From contig CAYZFD010000005.1 of the NCBI GenBank assembly GCA_964477735.1, positions 1 through 64,000 of the forward strand: DNA of 64,000 nt, written 5' to 3'. The stretch comes from CAYZFD01 sp964477735 (GTDB lineage: Bacteria > Bacteroidota > Bacteroidia > Flavobacteriales > Flavobacteriaceae). Position numbers and translations under genes: made by a program. Positions 17,988 to 26,742 of the stretch are shown here, one piece after another. The notes under the pieces are model-generated. The model saw nothing but the letters and a program-made list of their open reading frames with translations, searched no databases and had not been told where the DNA came from. The stretch's first letter is position 1. Each line of letters starts with the position of its first letter.

Positions 17988-20947
17988 TCATTTTAGAATT
18001 AAACATTTGACGTTATACACTCCTGAACCTACCTTAAACATGGGCTTATTGTTTTCGTTTCCTGTTGCTAAGACGCCGCTATGCATGTTGGGGTTTATAT
18101 CATTAATGGTGATTTTCGCATTTTTCGACACAGGCAAAACCAGTGTTGCTGTAGTGTTGGAAGGTACTTCTACGTTGAAAATTATGGTGTTTTCTTGAAT
18201 TTCCCAATGAGAAACTATTTTTCCATATACAGAATGATAACTTGCTTTAGCATAAGTCATATCTCCAACAATTTCGGGCTGAATGAAGAAGTGTTTGAAC
18301 CCTGGCGCATTTTCATCGGGTTGAATTCCAGCAAGGCTTTTGTAAAACCATTCTTCTATTTGCCCCATCATAAAATGGTTCCAAGAGTTGCCTTTTCTGG
18401 GATCCCATTGCTCGGCTAAGGTGGTCAATCCAAACTGCATCTGAAATCCATAACCTGGCGTATCATAATGATTGTGCATCTTATACATCACCTCATTTTG
18501 ATTGTTTTGAGCTAAAGCCTGAAACAAGTATCGATTGCCAACATCGCCCGTTGTCAATCGATATCCTCTGTTTTTTATATCATCCAATAAATGTTGCATC
18601 ACCGCTTCTCTATGCGTTGGATCTACCAAATCCATGAATAAGGCCACAGCATTGCTAAACTGACTGTTTGTNNNNNNNNNNNNNNNNNNNNNNNNNNNNN
18701 NNNNNNNNNNNNNNNNNNNNNNNNNNNNNNNNNNNNNNNNNNNNNNNNNNNNNNNNNNNNNNNNNNNNNNNTTGGATCTACCAAATCCATGAATAAGGCC
18801 ACAGCATTGCTAAACTGACTGTTTGTGCCATAATATTGACCCGTTTCATTATAAAAGGCGTCATTAAAGGCCTTTTTAATGCTCTTTGCCAAGTCTTCAT
18901 ATTGAGAGGCGTCTGCTGTTTTGTGGAGGTGTTTGGCTGCTTTTGCAAGCAAATGCGCTGCATAATAATAATGACTTGTTGCGGATAAGGCAATTGGACT
19001 ATTTTTAGAATATCCAGCTGCATGATCCCCATAATCATACCAATCACCTAATCCATAGTCCAGTGTGTAATTTTGTGATCTCGATGTCAAATAGTCCACA
19101 TACTTTTTCATCACATGATAATACTTCTTTATCAATGAATCATCGCCATAAAATTCATAATACATCCAGGGCAAAATAACGCCAGTTGCGCCCCATTCGG
19201 GTGAGTCGGTAAAGTCGCCACCAAAAACCACATATTCTGGTGCTATTGATGGAATCATCCCATTCTCACGCTGTGCATCGGCAATATTTTCCATCATCGC
19301 CGAAAAATAGGTGCTCAGGTCATAATTAAGCATCAAACCCGGACCATTTAAATGCGCCTCTTCCAACCAGCCAAGTTTTTCTCGATGCGGGCAATCGGTG
19401 AATACCGCCTGAAAATTACTTTTGACCGCATTGTTGATTAATTCATGTGCCTTGTTAAAAATGGTGTTAGAACATTCGAAAGTTCCCACTTCACCCGAGT
19501 TGTTATACACAAAATTGGAAGTGATTTCCAGGACTGTAGGAAGTTCTGGATTTTTGGTTTTCAAATAATTTATGTTCTGTATTTGAATGTACTGATAGCC
19601 ATAATAAGAGAATTTTGGTCGCCAAGACTCTATACCATCTCCTTTCAGCGTGTATTGAAAATAATAGGGCTTCCCTGATCTACCTTGACTAATGGTGCCG
19701 TCTTCCTTTAGCCCCTCACCAACCCATAGCGTTAGCTTTTGTCCTTTTTTACCTGTCACTTTAAGCGTTGGAAAACCTGATAAATTTTGCCCCATATTAA
19801 AGACAAACGTGCTGTCATTTGGCTGACTTAGTCCTTGCACTTCAAATGTTTTCTGAATGGTGTTGGCAGCTGCCTTTTGAGGCTTTAACACTCCTTTAGG
19901 TGCTTCTTGTAGGACAACGGGCTTCCAGTTTGCGTTGGGTGTAAACGTTGACGTGTCCCAGCCGATTTGTTCCAAATTTGCGTCATAATCTTCACCACCA
20001 AAAAGGCTGTTATAGGTGATTGGGCTGTGGCTATAGTGCCATGTTTCATCTGAGCTGATTGAGGTTGACGTACCATCTTCAAAATTAATTTTTAAACGAA
20101 AAAACAAGGTGGGGGGTCCAAAACTCACAAAAAACTTAGAATAGCGATTCGCCAATACATTGTACATGCCATTTCCCAGTATCACACCAATAGCATTGGT
20201 GCCTTTATTGAATGCCTTTGGAGACAATTCATAAGTGTTGTAATTCACTGATTTGTCATAATCTGTCCAAAGGGGTGCAAACTCACTATTGCCAACTTTT
20301 TCTCCATTGAAGGTGAGTTCATAGTGTCCTAGACCCGAAATGTAAACCACAGCTTCTTTTACATTTTTTGAAATCGTAAAGGGTTTGCGAAGTAAAATAC
20401 TTTGCCTCGACAATGGATGCGAAGCATTGATGATAGAGTCTTTTTTAGCTCTTTTGAAAGTAGCTGTATGGAATTTTCTGCCCACTGGCAATTGACTATC
20501 TGCTTTGCGGATGGCTCCAATCCAAGTTGGCTGCAACTTTGTTGACTTTGGTGCAACTCTAAAGCTCGCCCAATCACTCCAATGGGATTCAAAGTTTTTA
20601 TTCGTCCATACCTTTACTTTCCAATAATATTTTTTCTCGTGCTCCAAAGTTGCCCCTTTGTAAACAATCAACTGACTTTGGTCTGAAGTTATCTTTCCAC
20701 TATCCCATACATCGCCTTTATTGTTCTGAAGTTCTTCAATTGAGGATGCTACTAATATTTGATAAGCCTCCTGTATAAGGTGAAAATCTGTGGCGTTTAG
20801 CACCCAACCCAGCTTGGGGGTTAGACTGTTAACCGCCAAAGGGTTAACACTCCAATCACAGCGCAAATCCGTAACAAGTGTTTGTCCTTTTATGGATGAA
20901 ACCAAAAAGAAAAAACAAAAAAACAATATGGCATTATACCGCTTCAA
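17988..20947 (-). CDS. GH78 alpha-L-rhamnosidase interrupted by an assembly gap
   Basis: The gene is split by 100 N. The bases on either side (18617-18671 and 18772-18826) are the same 55-bp sequence, so the contigs overlap. Removing 100 N plus one copy takes out 155 bases and brings both halves into one frame: an intact product of 934 residues, the normal GH78 size. The signal peptide ends near Gly21. GH78 domains follow in order, with LGHYELTFNGEKVGN, the concanavalin-like FNMGQNLSGFPTL, the acid Glu523 in FTDCPHREKLGWLEE, and a base glutamate in TTLAEQWDP in the distal half. The apparent stop at 18623 arises only because the N run is not a multiple of three plus the duplication. It starts 1 bp after the BNR propeller gene. 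Confidence 0.9.
18617..18671. repeat. 55-bp exact duplicate, left contig end
   Basis: This stretch is identical to 18772-18826. It ends exactly where the N run begins, while the other copy begins exactly where the N run ends. That pattern is expected when two contigs overlap by a fixed k-mer length but were scaffolded instead of merged. It is not a biological repeat. Confidence 0.93.
18672..18771. other. Scaffold gap of 100 N
   Basis: Exactly 100 unknown bases inside the GH78 gene, the conventional placeholder for a gap of unknown size. The identical 55-bp flanks show that the true gap is probably minus 55 bp, meaning no sequence is missing. Confidence 0.98.
18772..18826. repeat. 55-bp exact duplicate, right contig end
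   Basis: Second copy of the sequence at 18617-18671, starting at the first base after the N run. Joined once, it encodes the continuous GH78 peptide ALFMDLVDPTHREAV. Confidence 0.93.
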
Positions 20948-20948
20948 T

Positions 20949-22805
20949 CTAGCGCTCTTTAGTTGTTAATGATTTAATATTAAATACCGCTTCGGGTATC
21001 GACAATCCAGTATTTGGAATATCCATGTAGTTTGGCGTGTCAACAGGGGTGTCTGGATTTGGGTAATAGCGCTGTTTACCTGTTCTAAACATAATTCGTG
21101 AAATCCCGTCAACAGGCTGAAAAAACAGCGCCCGTTTGGGTTCACTATTGTTCACAGATACGGTAAAGAATCGTGTTGCTGTGTCTAGGTCTATGTCAAT
21201 AGCATAGGTTTGTCCTGCTTCGTATTTCAAAAGGTTTCTGAATCGATAGCCTGCTTTAAGTTTCAAATTTCCGTCGTTGTCAAAAATCAATTGAATGGCT
21301 GGCATTCCTTGTCTGTTCTGCAACTCTATCTGCATTAAACCATGATCATTTTGCTCAGGAATTACTGTCATACTGACTTGCATTTTTTCACCAAAAGGAA
21401 TGACACGCTCTGCTCTTACGTAATCAAAAGGATCTGCGTCTCGTAGGGCAAGCAATTTTTCAGCGTTTTTTGTCTCTATATCAACAGAACCCCATGACAA
21501 ATTATAGGTGTTCCACAAATTCAACTCTTCACCATCTGGAAGATCATCAAACACATCATTGACATCATTCACCACTTGTGAGGTGAGGGGAACAGGTACC
21601 GATGCTACCCAAATATCTTCTTTGTTCATGCTATAGGTCAGCCACATCTTGTTATCTGGAGGTGTGCCGTTTCCTTCAACAATACCCCGCACATATTGAG
21701 GTCCATGGGATTTATAGGCCCCGCCGTAACGCAATCTTGAGATTTCCCCATGAATGAGCCATAAATTGCTATAATTCAACCCATCAGCACTGGTTGAAAC
21801 CGCCAAAGGCCATCGAAATTCAGATGGATTATAAACGATAGCAAATTTGTTGTCAGCCGTTTTTTGCCCCCAAATTTTTGCATTCCCATTTACAAAACCA
21901 GGCGCCCGAATGGGTTCATATTGCCAGGTCTTTCCGTGATCTAAGCTCATAGATGTCAGCGCATGTTTCCATAATCCCACCACACGACCATCTGGAATAT
22001 GATAATAACTAAAAGCTTTATATTCTTTTTTAAGTGGAATCAATGGATCATCCCGATCGGCTTCCTCTACCCATTGCTGCATCATTAGGGGCGTGGCCAA
22101 CAATTCGTTACATGCGTCCACAAATCCTTTGTCTTTGCTTTGGGTGTAATAGGGATATTTGGATTTTGAACGATCCCAAGATTTGTTGAAACGAATGAAA
22201 TAAATGGGACCCAAACTACCGTCTTTATATATTTCTCGAATGACCCGACCAATGCCTTTCCCATCATTCGGATCATCATGAGGTTTCATGACGATGCCAT
22301 AGTAGGCCAAGGTGAAAAAACGATTATCCGAAGAGGTGAAAAACCCCATTCGTTGGTGCATGACTGCTTTAAGGTTGTGTGCCACAGCGTCAACTCCTTC
22401 TTTCACATATCCATCAGGAATATCATAAACAGGGAATACTACTTTTGGGAAACTCCATTTTTTTCCGTCATCAGAGGTTATCATTAAGGACTGACTTGGC
22501 GGAATATGCTCCCCAACAGGGTCGCTCAAATAATTGACAAAAAAGGTGTTGTTCCAGTAGGCAATATTGGGGGCGTGGTTATAGGTCCAACCAAAGCCAT
22601 CGGATTTTTGAGGGTGTTCTCGACTGGCCCGCATAATTTGAGTTGCATGAACGCCAACAACGGGGCTCAATTGCCCATGATGATAGTCGATATTGGAAAG
22701 TGTTTTGCCAACATATTTTAAGGTGTCTTGCTGAGCATTTAGACTTCCCAAAACGAGCAGCATAATCGACAGAACTACATACTTTCTTACTTGGAACACC
22801 ATCAT
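20949..22805 (-). CDS. BNR-type beta-propeller protein with C-terminal jelly-roll; possible rhamnosidase or lyase
   Basis: A 618-residue protein with a signal peptide ending near Ala24. Residues about 40-415 look like a sialidase-type propeller: YHHGQLSPVVGVHATQ, NHAPNIAYWNNTFFVNYL, SLMITSDDGKKWSFPKV, MSLDHGKTW. Residues about 420-615 read as a lectin-like jelly-roll (MQIELQNRQGMPAIQLIFD, then FFTVSVNNSEPKR). True sialidase motifs are absent. Proteins of this general kind include GH145 rhamnosidases, which use a histidine, and rhamnose-glucuronate lyases; His42/His43 in YHHGQ near the N-terminus are candidates, but this is inference only. The start codon overlaps the stop of the GH43-like gene by one base, so translation is likely coupled. 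Confidence 0.68.
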   Translation of the reverse strand: MMVFQVRKYVVLSIMLLVLGSLNAQQDTLKYVGKTLSNIDYHHGQLSPVVGVHATQIMRASREHPQKSDGFGWTYNHAPNIAYWNNTFFVNYLSDPVGEHIPPSQSLMITSDDGKKWSFPKVVFPVYDIPDGYVKEGVDAVAHNLKAVMHQRMGFFTSSDNRFFTLAYYGIVMKPHDDPNDGKGIGRVIREIYKDGSLGPIYFIRFNKSWDRSKSKYPYYTQSKDKGFVDACNELLATPLMMQQWVEEADRDDPLIPLKKEYKAFSYYHIPDGRVVGLWKHALTSMSLDHGKTWQYEPIRAPGFVNGNAKIWGQKTADNKFAIVYNPSEFRWPLAVSTSADGLNYSNLWLIHGEISRLRYGGAYKSHGPQYVRGIVEGNGTPPDNKMWLTYSMNKEDIWVASVPVPLTSQVVNDVNDVFDDLPDGEELNLWNTYNLSWGSVDIETKNAEKLLALRDADPFDYVRAERVIPFGEKMQVSMTVIPEQNDHGLMQIELQNRQGMPAIQLIFDNDGNLKLKAGYRFRNLLKYEAGQTYAIDIDLDTATRFFTVSVNNSEPKRALFFQPVDGISRIMFRTGKQRYYPNPDTPVDTPNYMDIPNTGLSIPEAVFNIKSLTTKER

Positions 22806-23749
22806 TATTTTTCTTTACTTTTTTGTATTAAATCTTTGAGCACCGTTTCCGAAATTGTAGTTATGGTGCCGTGCTTATGTCGTTCGGGTAGTGAGATTTG
22901 AACAGAAATATCTTCGAACGTATTAAAATCTGTGGTACTCAACGCCCTGTAATTCTTGTCTCCATAATTGTCATAGTAGATCAACCAACGATTCTTAATA
23001 CGTACCACGGTTGGCCCTTCAGACTTAAAACCTGTATAGGGTTCAGAAATGTTTTTAAAGGGTCCTAAAGGAGATGTTCCAAAAGCGACTTTGAGGTTGC
23101 GCATAGGTCTGGTGTTGTCCTTTAAAACCAACACATAGTCTTGTGGAGCACGCTTGACAATCACACAGTCAATTACACTAAAATTAGGGTCTAAGAATAA
23201 TTTGGTATCCGAAAAATTTACAAAATCTTTAGTGGTCACATAATACATTCGGTGATTGTTATCCTCATCCTCAATTCCTTTTTCAAAACGAAATGGAATT
23301 GTTGACGCCCAAATTATGATGTATTGATCTTGGTCATCGTCGTAGAAAATTTCGGGTGCCCATACATTAACAACATCGGGTTCGTGTGCCATTACCGGAA
23401 CAAACTTTTGCGCACTCCAATTGATCAGATCCTTAGAGTGAGCGTATCCAAATCCATTTCCTCCTCTCCAGTCGGTAGTCCATACCATGTGATAAACACC
23501 ATCTGCTCCCCGCACAATAGAGGGGTCACGAAGAATCTTACTCGCTCCAACTTCTGGAGTTAAATAAGGTCCTTTTAAGTCTTTCCAATTATAGCCATCT
23601 TCGCTATAGGCCAAATACAACCCCTCGGATGCTGGCTCTCTAAACGTAGTGAAAATGTAATATTCTTTTTCAGGTTCACAACTCAAAAAGGCTTGAAAGA
23701 CGAAGATCAGGAACAATCCTCTAATGGCGATGTTCGATTTTATTACCAT
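22805..23749 (-). CDS. GH43-like five-bladed propeller glycosidase, lipoprotein
   Basis: A 314-residue protein with a lipobox at Cys24 (QAFLSC). It shows the GH43-type propeller pattern: base Asp75 in ILRDPSIVRG, WTTDWRGGNGFGYAHSKDL, WAPEIFYDDDQDQY, a pKa-modulating Asp at 194, and acid Glu244 in FKSEGPTVV. The short single-domain form resembles GH43_34-type enzymes, some of which are beta-D-galactofuranosidases, while others in the family are arabinosidases. The substrate is therefore open. It overlaps the GH28 stop region by 7 bp and the next gene by 1 bp, within the susC operon. Confidence 0.82.
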   Translation of the reverse strand: MVIKSNIAIRGLFLIFVFQAFLSCEPEKEYYIFTTFREPASEGLYLAYSEDGYNWKDLKGPYLTPEVGASKILRDPSIVRGADGVYHMVWTTDWRGGNGFGYAHSKDLINWSAQKFVPVMAHEPDVVNVWAPEIFYDDDQDQYIIIWASTIPFRFEKGIEDEDNNHRMYYVTTKDFVNFSDTKLFLDPNFSVIDCVIVKRAPQDYVLVLKDNTRPMRNLKVAFGTSPLGPFKNISEPYTGFKSEGPTVVRIKNRWLIYYDNYGDKNYRALSTTDFNTFEDISVQISLPERHKHGTITTISETVLKDLIQKSKEK

Positions 23750-25317
23750 TCGATATCGGTTTTTAAATCATCCCCTTTTTTAACCACAGTTTTGACATGT
23801 TCAAACACATTGTTTTTAAGAAAAACATCTTCTGTTTGCGACCCACTGGCCTCTAAAAAAAGGTCTGTTGGAAGTTTTTGAAAAGTGTTTTGAATCAGTA
23901 TGTTGGACACATTATGAAGCCTTACAACTGCCGTGTTTTGTAGCGGGCTTGAAGCGGCAATATTGTCTAAAACAAGTTGTTTAGAATTTGAAATTTCGAA
24001 GGCAGGACCCAGCGAATTGTTTACCCTGACATCATGAAGTTCAACATCCAAAGCGGTATCAATATTAAAACCTTCTTTAGCTTCAATGTTAATGTTCGAG
24101 AAAGTTATATTGCTGATGGGCATTTCTGGTATTCCAATCACACGACAGGCCGTATTAACCTGAGTTGCCGTAACATGGCCGATGTGTATATTCCTAAAAA
24201 TAGGGGTTCGTTCACTCACGGGTTCTTCAACGGTGTTTTTGTCGTAAAAAAGATTGAACATAAACGCTTCTCTCTTGATGTTTTTCATTACTATGTTAGA
24301 AACCTGAATGTCTTCGACCACGCCACCCCGTCCGCGTGCGGCTTTTAATCGAATTCCTCGATCAGTGCCATCAAAAACACAATTTGAAATGGTAATTTTT
24401 TTAATACCTCCAGACATTTCACTGCCAATTACCACGCCCCCATGACCGTTGAGCATAGTGCAATTGGTAATGGTAACATTTTCTGTTGGAGTAGCCCATT
24501 TCCGGCCATCAGCATCCCGCCCCGATTTGATAGTAATGCAATCATCGCCCACGCTGATATGGCAATTTGAGATGTGTACATTTTTACATGAGGTGGGGTT
24601 GATGCCATCTGTGTTGGGCGAATACGGATTAAAAATCGTAACCCCATCAATGGTTACATTGTCACAAAATGCAGGGTTGATTGTCCAAAAGGGAGAATTT
24701 TGAATTGTGACCCCTTCAATGCGTACATTTTTACAATTGAAGGCTTGAAACAATGGCGGACGATGAAAAAGGTAACTTCTAGTCCTTGCATAATAGGGCG
24801 AAGTTTCTAGATGCGCATTGGCTTCCGCTGTCATCTTTTGATATTTTGTTAGCGGTAGTTTTGCTTTTGCAGACTCTATTCGCCAAATTTCTTTCCACCA
24901 AGCTTCTCCTTGTCCGTCTATGGTTCCCCTTCCGGTAATGGTAATGTTTTCTACATCTTTGGCATAGAGTAATGGCGAAAAACTTTTCATCACCGTTCCC
25001 TCCCAACGCAATTCTACAAAGGGCAAATAATGATCGAAATTGGTTGAAAAACGCAGGGTAGCCCCAGCCTCTAAATGGAGTGTGATGTTATTTTTTAATC
25101 TTAATGCACCCGTCAAATATTCCCCTGCAGGAAAATAAATTGTACCACCTCCAAGCAGTTCGGCTTTATCAATGGTTTTTTGAAGGGCTTCAGTGCACAA
25201 CTCCCCTCTATTGTTACCCCCTTCTTCAAGGACATTAAGCCAATTTGGGTTTGCAAAACAAACCGTAAAGGATACTGAGATTAGGCTACACCATAATAAT
25301 AAATGTACTTTTTTCAT
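23743..25317 (-). CDS. GH28 polygalacturonase-family hydrolase
   Basis: The frame is open to 25443, but the ATG at 25317 begins a clear signal peptide (MKKVHLLLWCSLISVSF) and falls 10 bp after the upstream stop, so the 42 extra residues are rejected. The 524-residue protein is a right-handed beta-helix with all GH28 signatures: Asn235-Thr236-Asp237 (SPNTDGI), Asp258-Asp259 (SVGDDCITIKSG), His292 (GHGGVVIGSE) and Arg323/Lys325 (GIRLKAARG). It hydrolyses alpha-1,4-galacturonosyl bonds in homogalacturonan or removes terminal GalA units. Length and composition resemble Bacteroidota exo-acting or RG-directed members rather than small endo-polygalacturonases. Confidence 0.92.
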   Translation of the reverse strand: MKKVHLLLWCSLISVSFTVCFANPNWLNVLEEGGNNRGELCTEALQKTIDKAELLGGGTIYFPAGEYLTGALRLKNNITLHLEAGATLRFSTNFDHYLPFVELRWEGTVMKSFSPLLYAKDVENITITGRGTIDGQGEAWWKEIWRIESAKAKLPLTKYQKMTAEANAHLETSPYYARTRSYLFHRPPLFQAFNCKNVRIEGVTIQNSPFWTINPAFCDNVTIDGVTIFNPYSPNTDGINPTSCKNVHISNCHISVGDDCITIKSGRDADGRKWATPTENVTITNCTMLNGHGGVVIGSEMSGGIKKITISNCVFDGTDRGIRLKAARGRGGVVEDIQVSNIVMKNIKREAFMFNLFYDKNTVEEPVSERTPIFRNIHIGHVTATQVNTACRVIGIPEMPISNITFSNINIEAKEGFNIDTALDVELHDVRVNNSLGPAFEISNSKQLVLDNIAASSPLQNTAVVRLHNVSNILIQNTFQKLPTDLFLEASGSQTEDVFLKNNVFEHVKTVVKKGDDLKTDIEW

Positions 25318-25327
25318 CTGGTAAAAT

Positions 25328-26740
25328 CTAAGGTTTTGTTTGTAAAACGAGTACCCAGTCATTTCCATCTTTTGGATCACCAGGGGGATCGAAATCGAGG
25401 CTTCCTGTGTTGTGAAATGTTCCGATCGAAGTGCTTTCTCCATTCCTTGGGTTAAACCAAGAAGCTTTCACTTCAGCACCCTCTATTTTTCCCATCTGTA
25501 TTGTCATTTCCCGCCCGGTATAGGTATATATTAAGGCATAATCATTGCCCCTAGTGGCTGCCATATATTGATACTTCTCTCCTTGGTTAACCACTAAGGT
25601 TTGGTCAGGAATTCGATTAAAATAATCAAATGACAAGATTAAATCTTTTACATGATGTACTTGTTTAGCACCTGGGTCATTGATGGCATCTGACCAAGCT
25701 TTTTTATTCCCATAGGCAGGCTTATCGCCAGGTCTAAACATTTGCATCACTGCATTGTGGCCATAGGTGAAACCAGCGCCTCCTGCAAAAACAGACCAAT
25801 AGGCATAGCGGCGCACATCATTACTATTCCAGAGCGGTTGTAAGGTATCGTGTAAACCTTGTGGAATTCCCTCATAAGAAGGTTCGCCGTCTAGGGTGGG
25901 TTTTGTTGGCTTCAAATTAAAATCTACATTGACAAATTTATAATTGTCTTGTGCATACATTCTTCCCGTTGTCTCTTGATCATAACGTCTATGACCCGAT
26001 TGAAACATATTAAAGTCTAGCCATTCTTCGTGGTGATAGTTATCGGAGGAATCCGTACGGCCAAAAGGATGGAAGGTAATCAGCCATTTAGGATTTTTGG
26101 CGTGTAAAATATTCCCAATCGCATTCCAAATCGCTTTGTTTTCTTCGCCAGGCGTATCGCCGCCATTAAGCCAAATGATGTTTTTTCTGCTTTTGAAACG
26201 GTCAGCTAAAAATGCGGCATAGGCTTTTGCCTGTTCTAAATTAACCTTACCCCCTTTAACCGAAGTGCCCCAAATAGGCACTAATGCCAGAAACAAGTTT
26301 TTATCTTCAGCAAGATCTAGTGCATAATCTACATGATCCCAAAAGTCATATTCATCTGGGTTTTTAAAACGCGATCCTTCAGTAACCAATGGCTTGGATA
26401 CATCTTTGTTCACCACAGCCGAGTCCCCATAAATGTTGACCATTTCTTCGGAGTGCATGGTCATGATTTGAATAATATTAAACCCCTTATTTTTTCTATC
26501 CTCAAAATAGGTGTTGATCGCTTCACGATCCAACTTTTTAAAGGTTAACCATCCTGTATCTGCTAGCCAGAAAAAAGGACTCCCATCGGCTGTTTGAAAA
26601 AAATGGCCGTTTTCAGAAACCTCGATTTCTTGAAATGTTCGCGACGCGCTTTGTTTTTTCTTTGAAGTGCAAGAAAAGGATAGCACAAACAGAATTCCTA
26701 ATGAAACCCAAGTCTTTAAAAGAAGGTGAATATTTTTCAT
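25328..26740 (-). CDS. GH140-like (DUF4038) apiosidase-type hydrolase, lipoprotein
   Basis: A 470-residue lipoprotein (VLSFSC, Cys24). The TIM barrel begins FFQTADGSPFFWLADTGW, the signature of the DUF4038/GH140 group. Candidate catalytic residues are Asp195 in WLNGGDTPGE and Glu286 in TLDGEPSYEG, at spacing comparable to the characterised apiosidase. Residues about 385-470 match the C-terminal beta domain once called the putative collagen-binding domain (ASWFNPRNGES). The characterised member releases side chains from apiose in rhamnogalacturonan II; others in the broad family are uncharacterised. It follows the beta-helix fusion gene by 2 bp. Confidence 0.85.
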   Translation of the reverse strand: MKNIHLLLKTWVSLGILFVLSFSCTSKKKQSASRTFQEIEVSENGHFFQTADGSPFFWLADTGWLTFKKLDREAINTYFEDRKNKGFNIIQIMTMHSEEMVNIYGDSAVVNKDVSKPLVTEGSRFKNPDEYDFWDHVDYALDLAEDKNLFLALVPIWGTSVKGGKVNLEQAKAYAAFLADRFKSRKNIIWLNGGDTPGEENKAIWNAIGNILHAKNPKWLITFHPFGRTDSSDNYHHEEWLDFNMFQSGHRRYDQETTGRMYAQDNYKFVNVDFNLKPTKPTLDGEPSYEGIPQGLHDTLQPLWNSNDVRRYAYWSVFAGGAGFTYGHNAVMQMFRPGDKPAYGNKKAWSDAINDPGAKQVHHVKDLILSFDYFNRIPDQTLVVNQGEKYQYMAATRGNDYALIYTYTGREMTIQMGKIEGAEVKASWFNPRNGESTSIGTFHNTGSLDFDPPGDPKDGNDWVLVLQTKP

Positions 26741-26742
26741 GT

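Noticed and set aside
17988..18647. A separate 219-residue gene starting within the GH78 sequence
   Set aside because: Its sequence is the C-terminal part of the GH78 barrel and beta domain, and it joins in frame with the upstream half.
18623..20947. A truncated 774-residue GH78 protein ending shortly after the N run
   Set aside because: The frame change comes from translating across the N run and the duplicated 55 bp; collapsing them gives one intact gene.
25318..25443. N-terminal extension of the GH28 protein
   Set aside because: It overlaps the GH140-like gene, and the internal ATG at 25317 begins a typical signal peptide.
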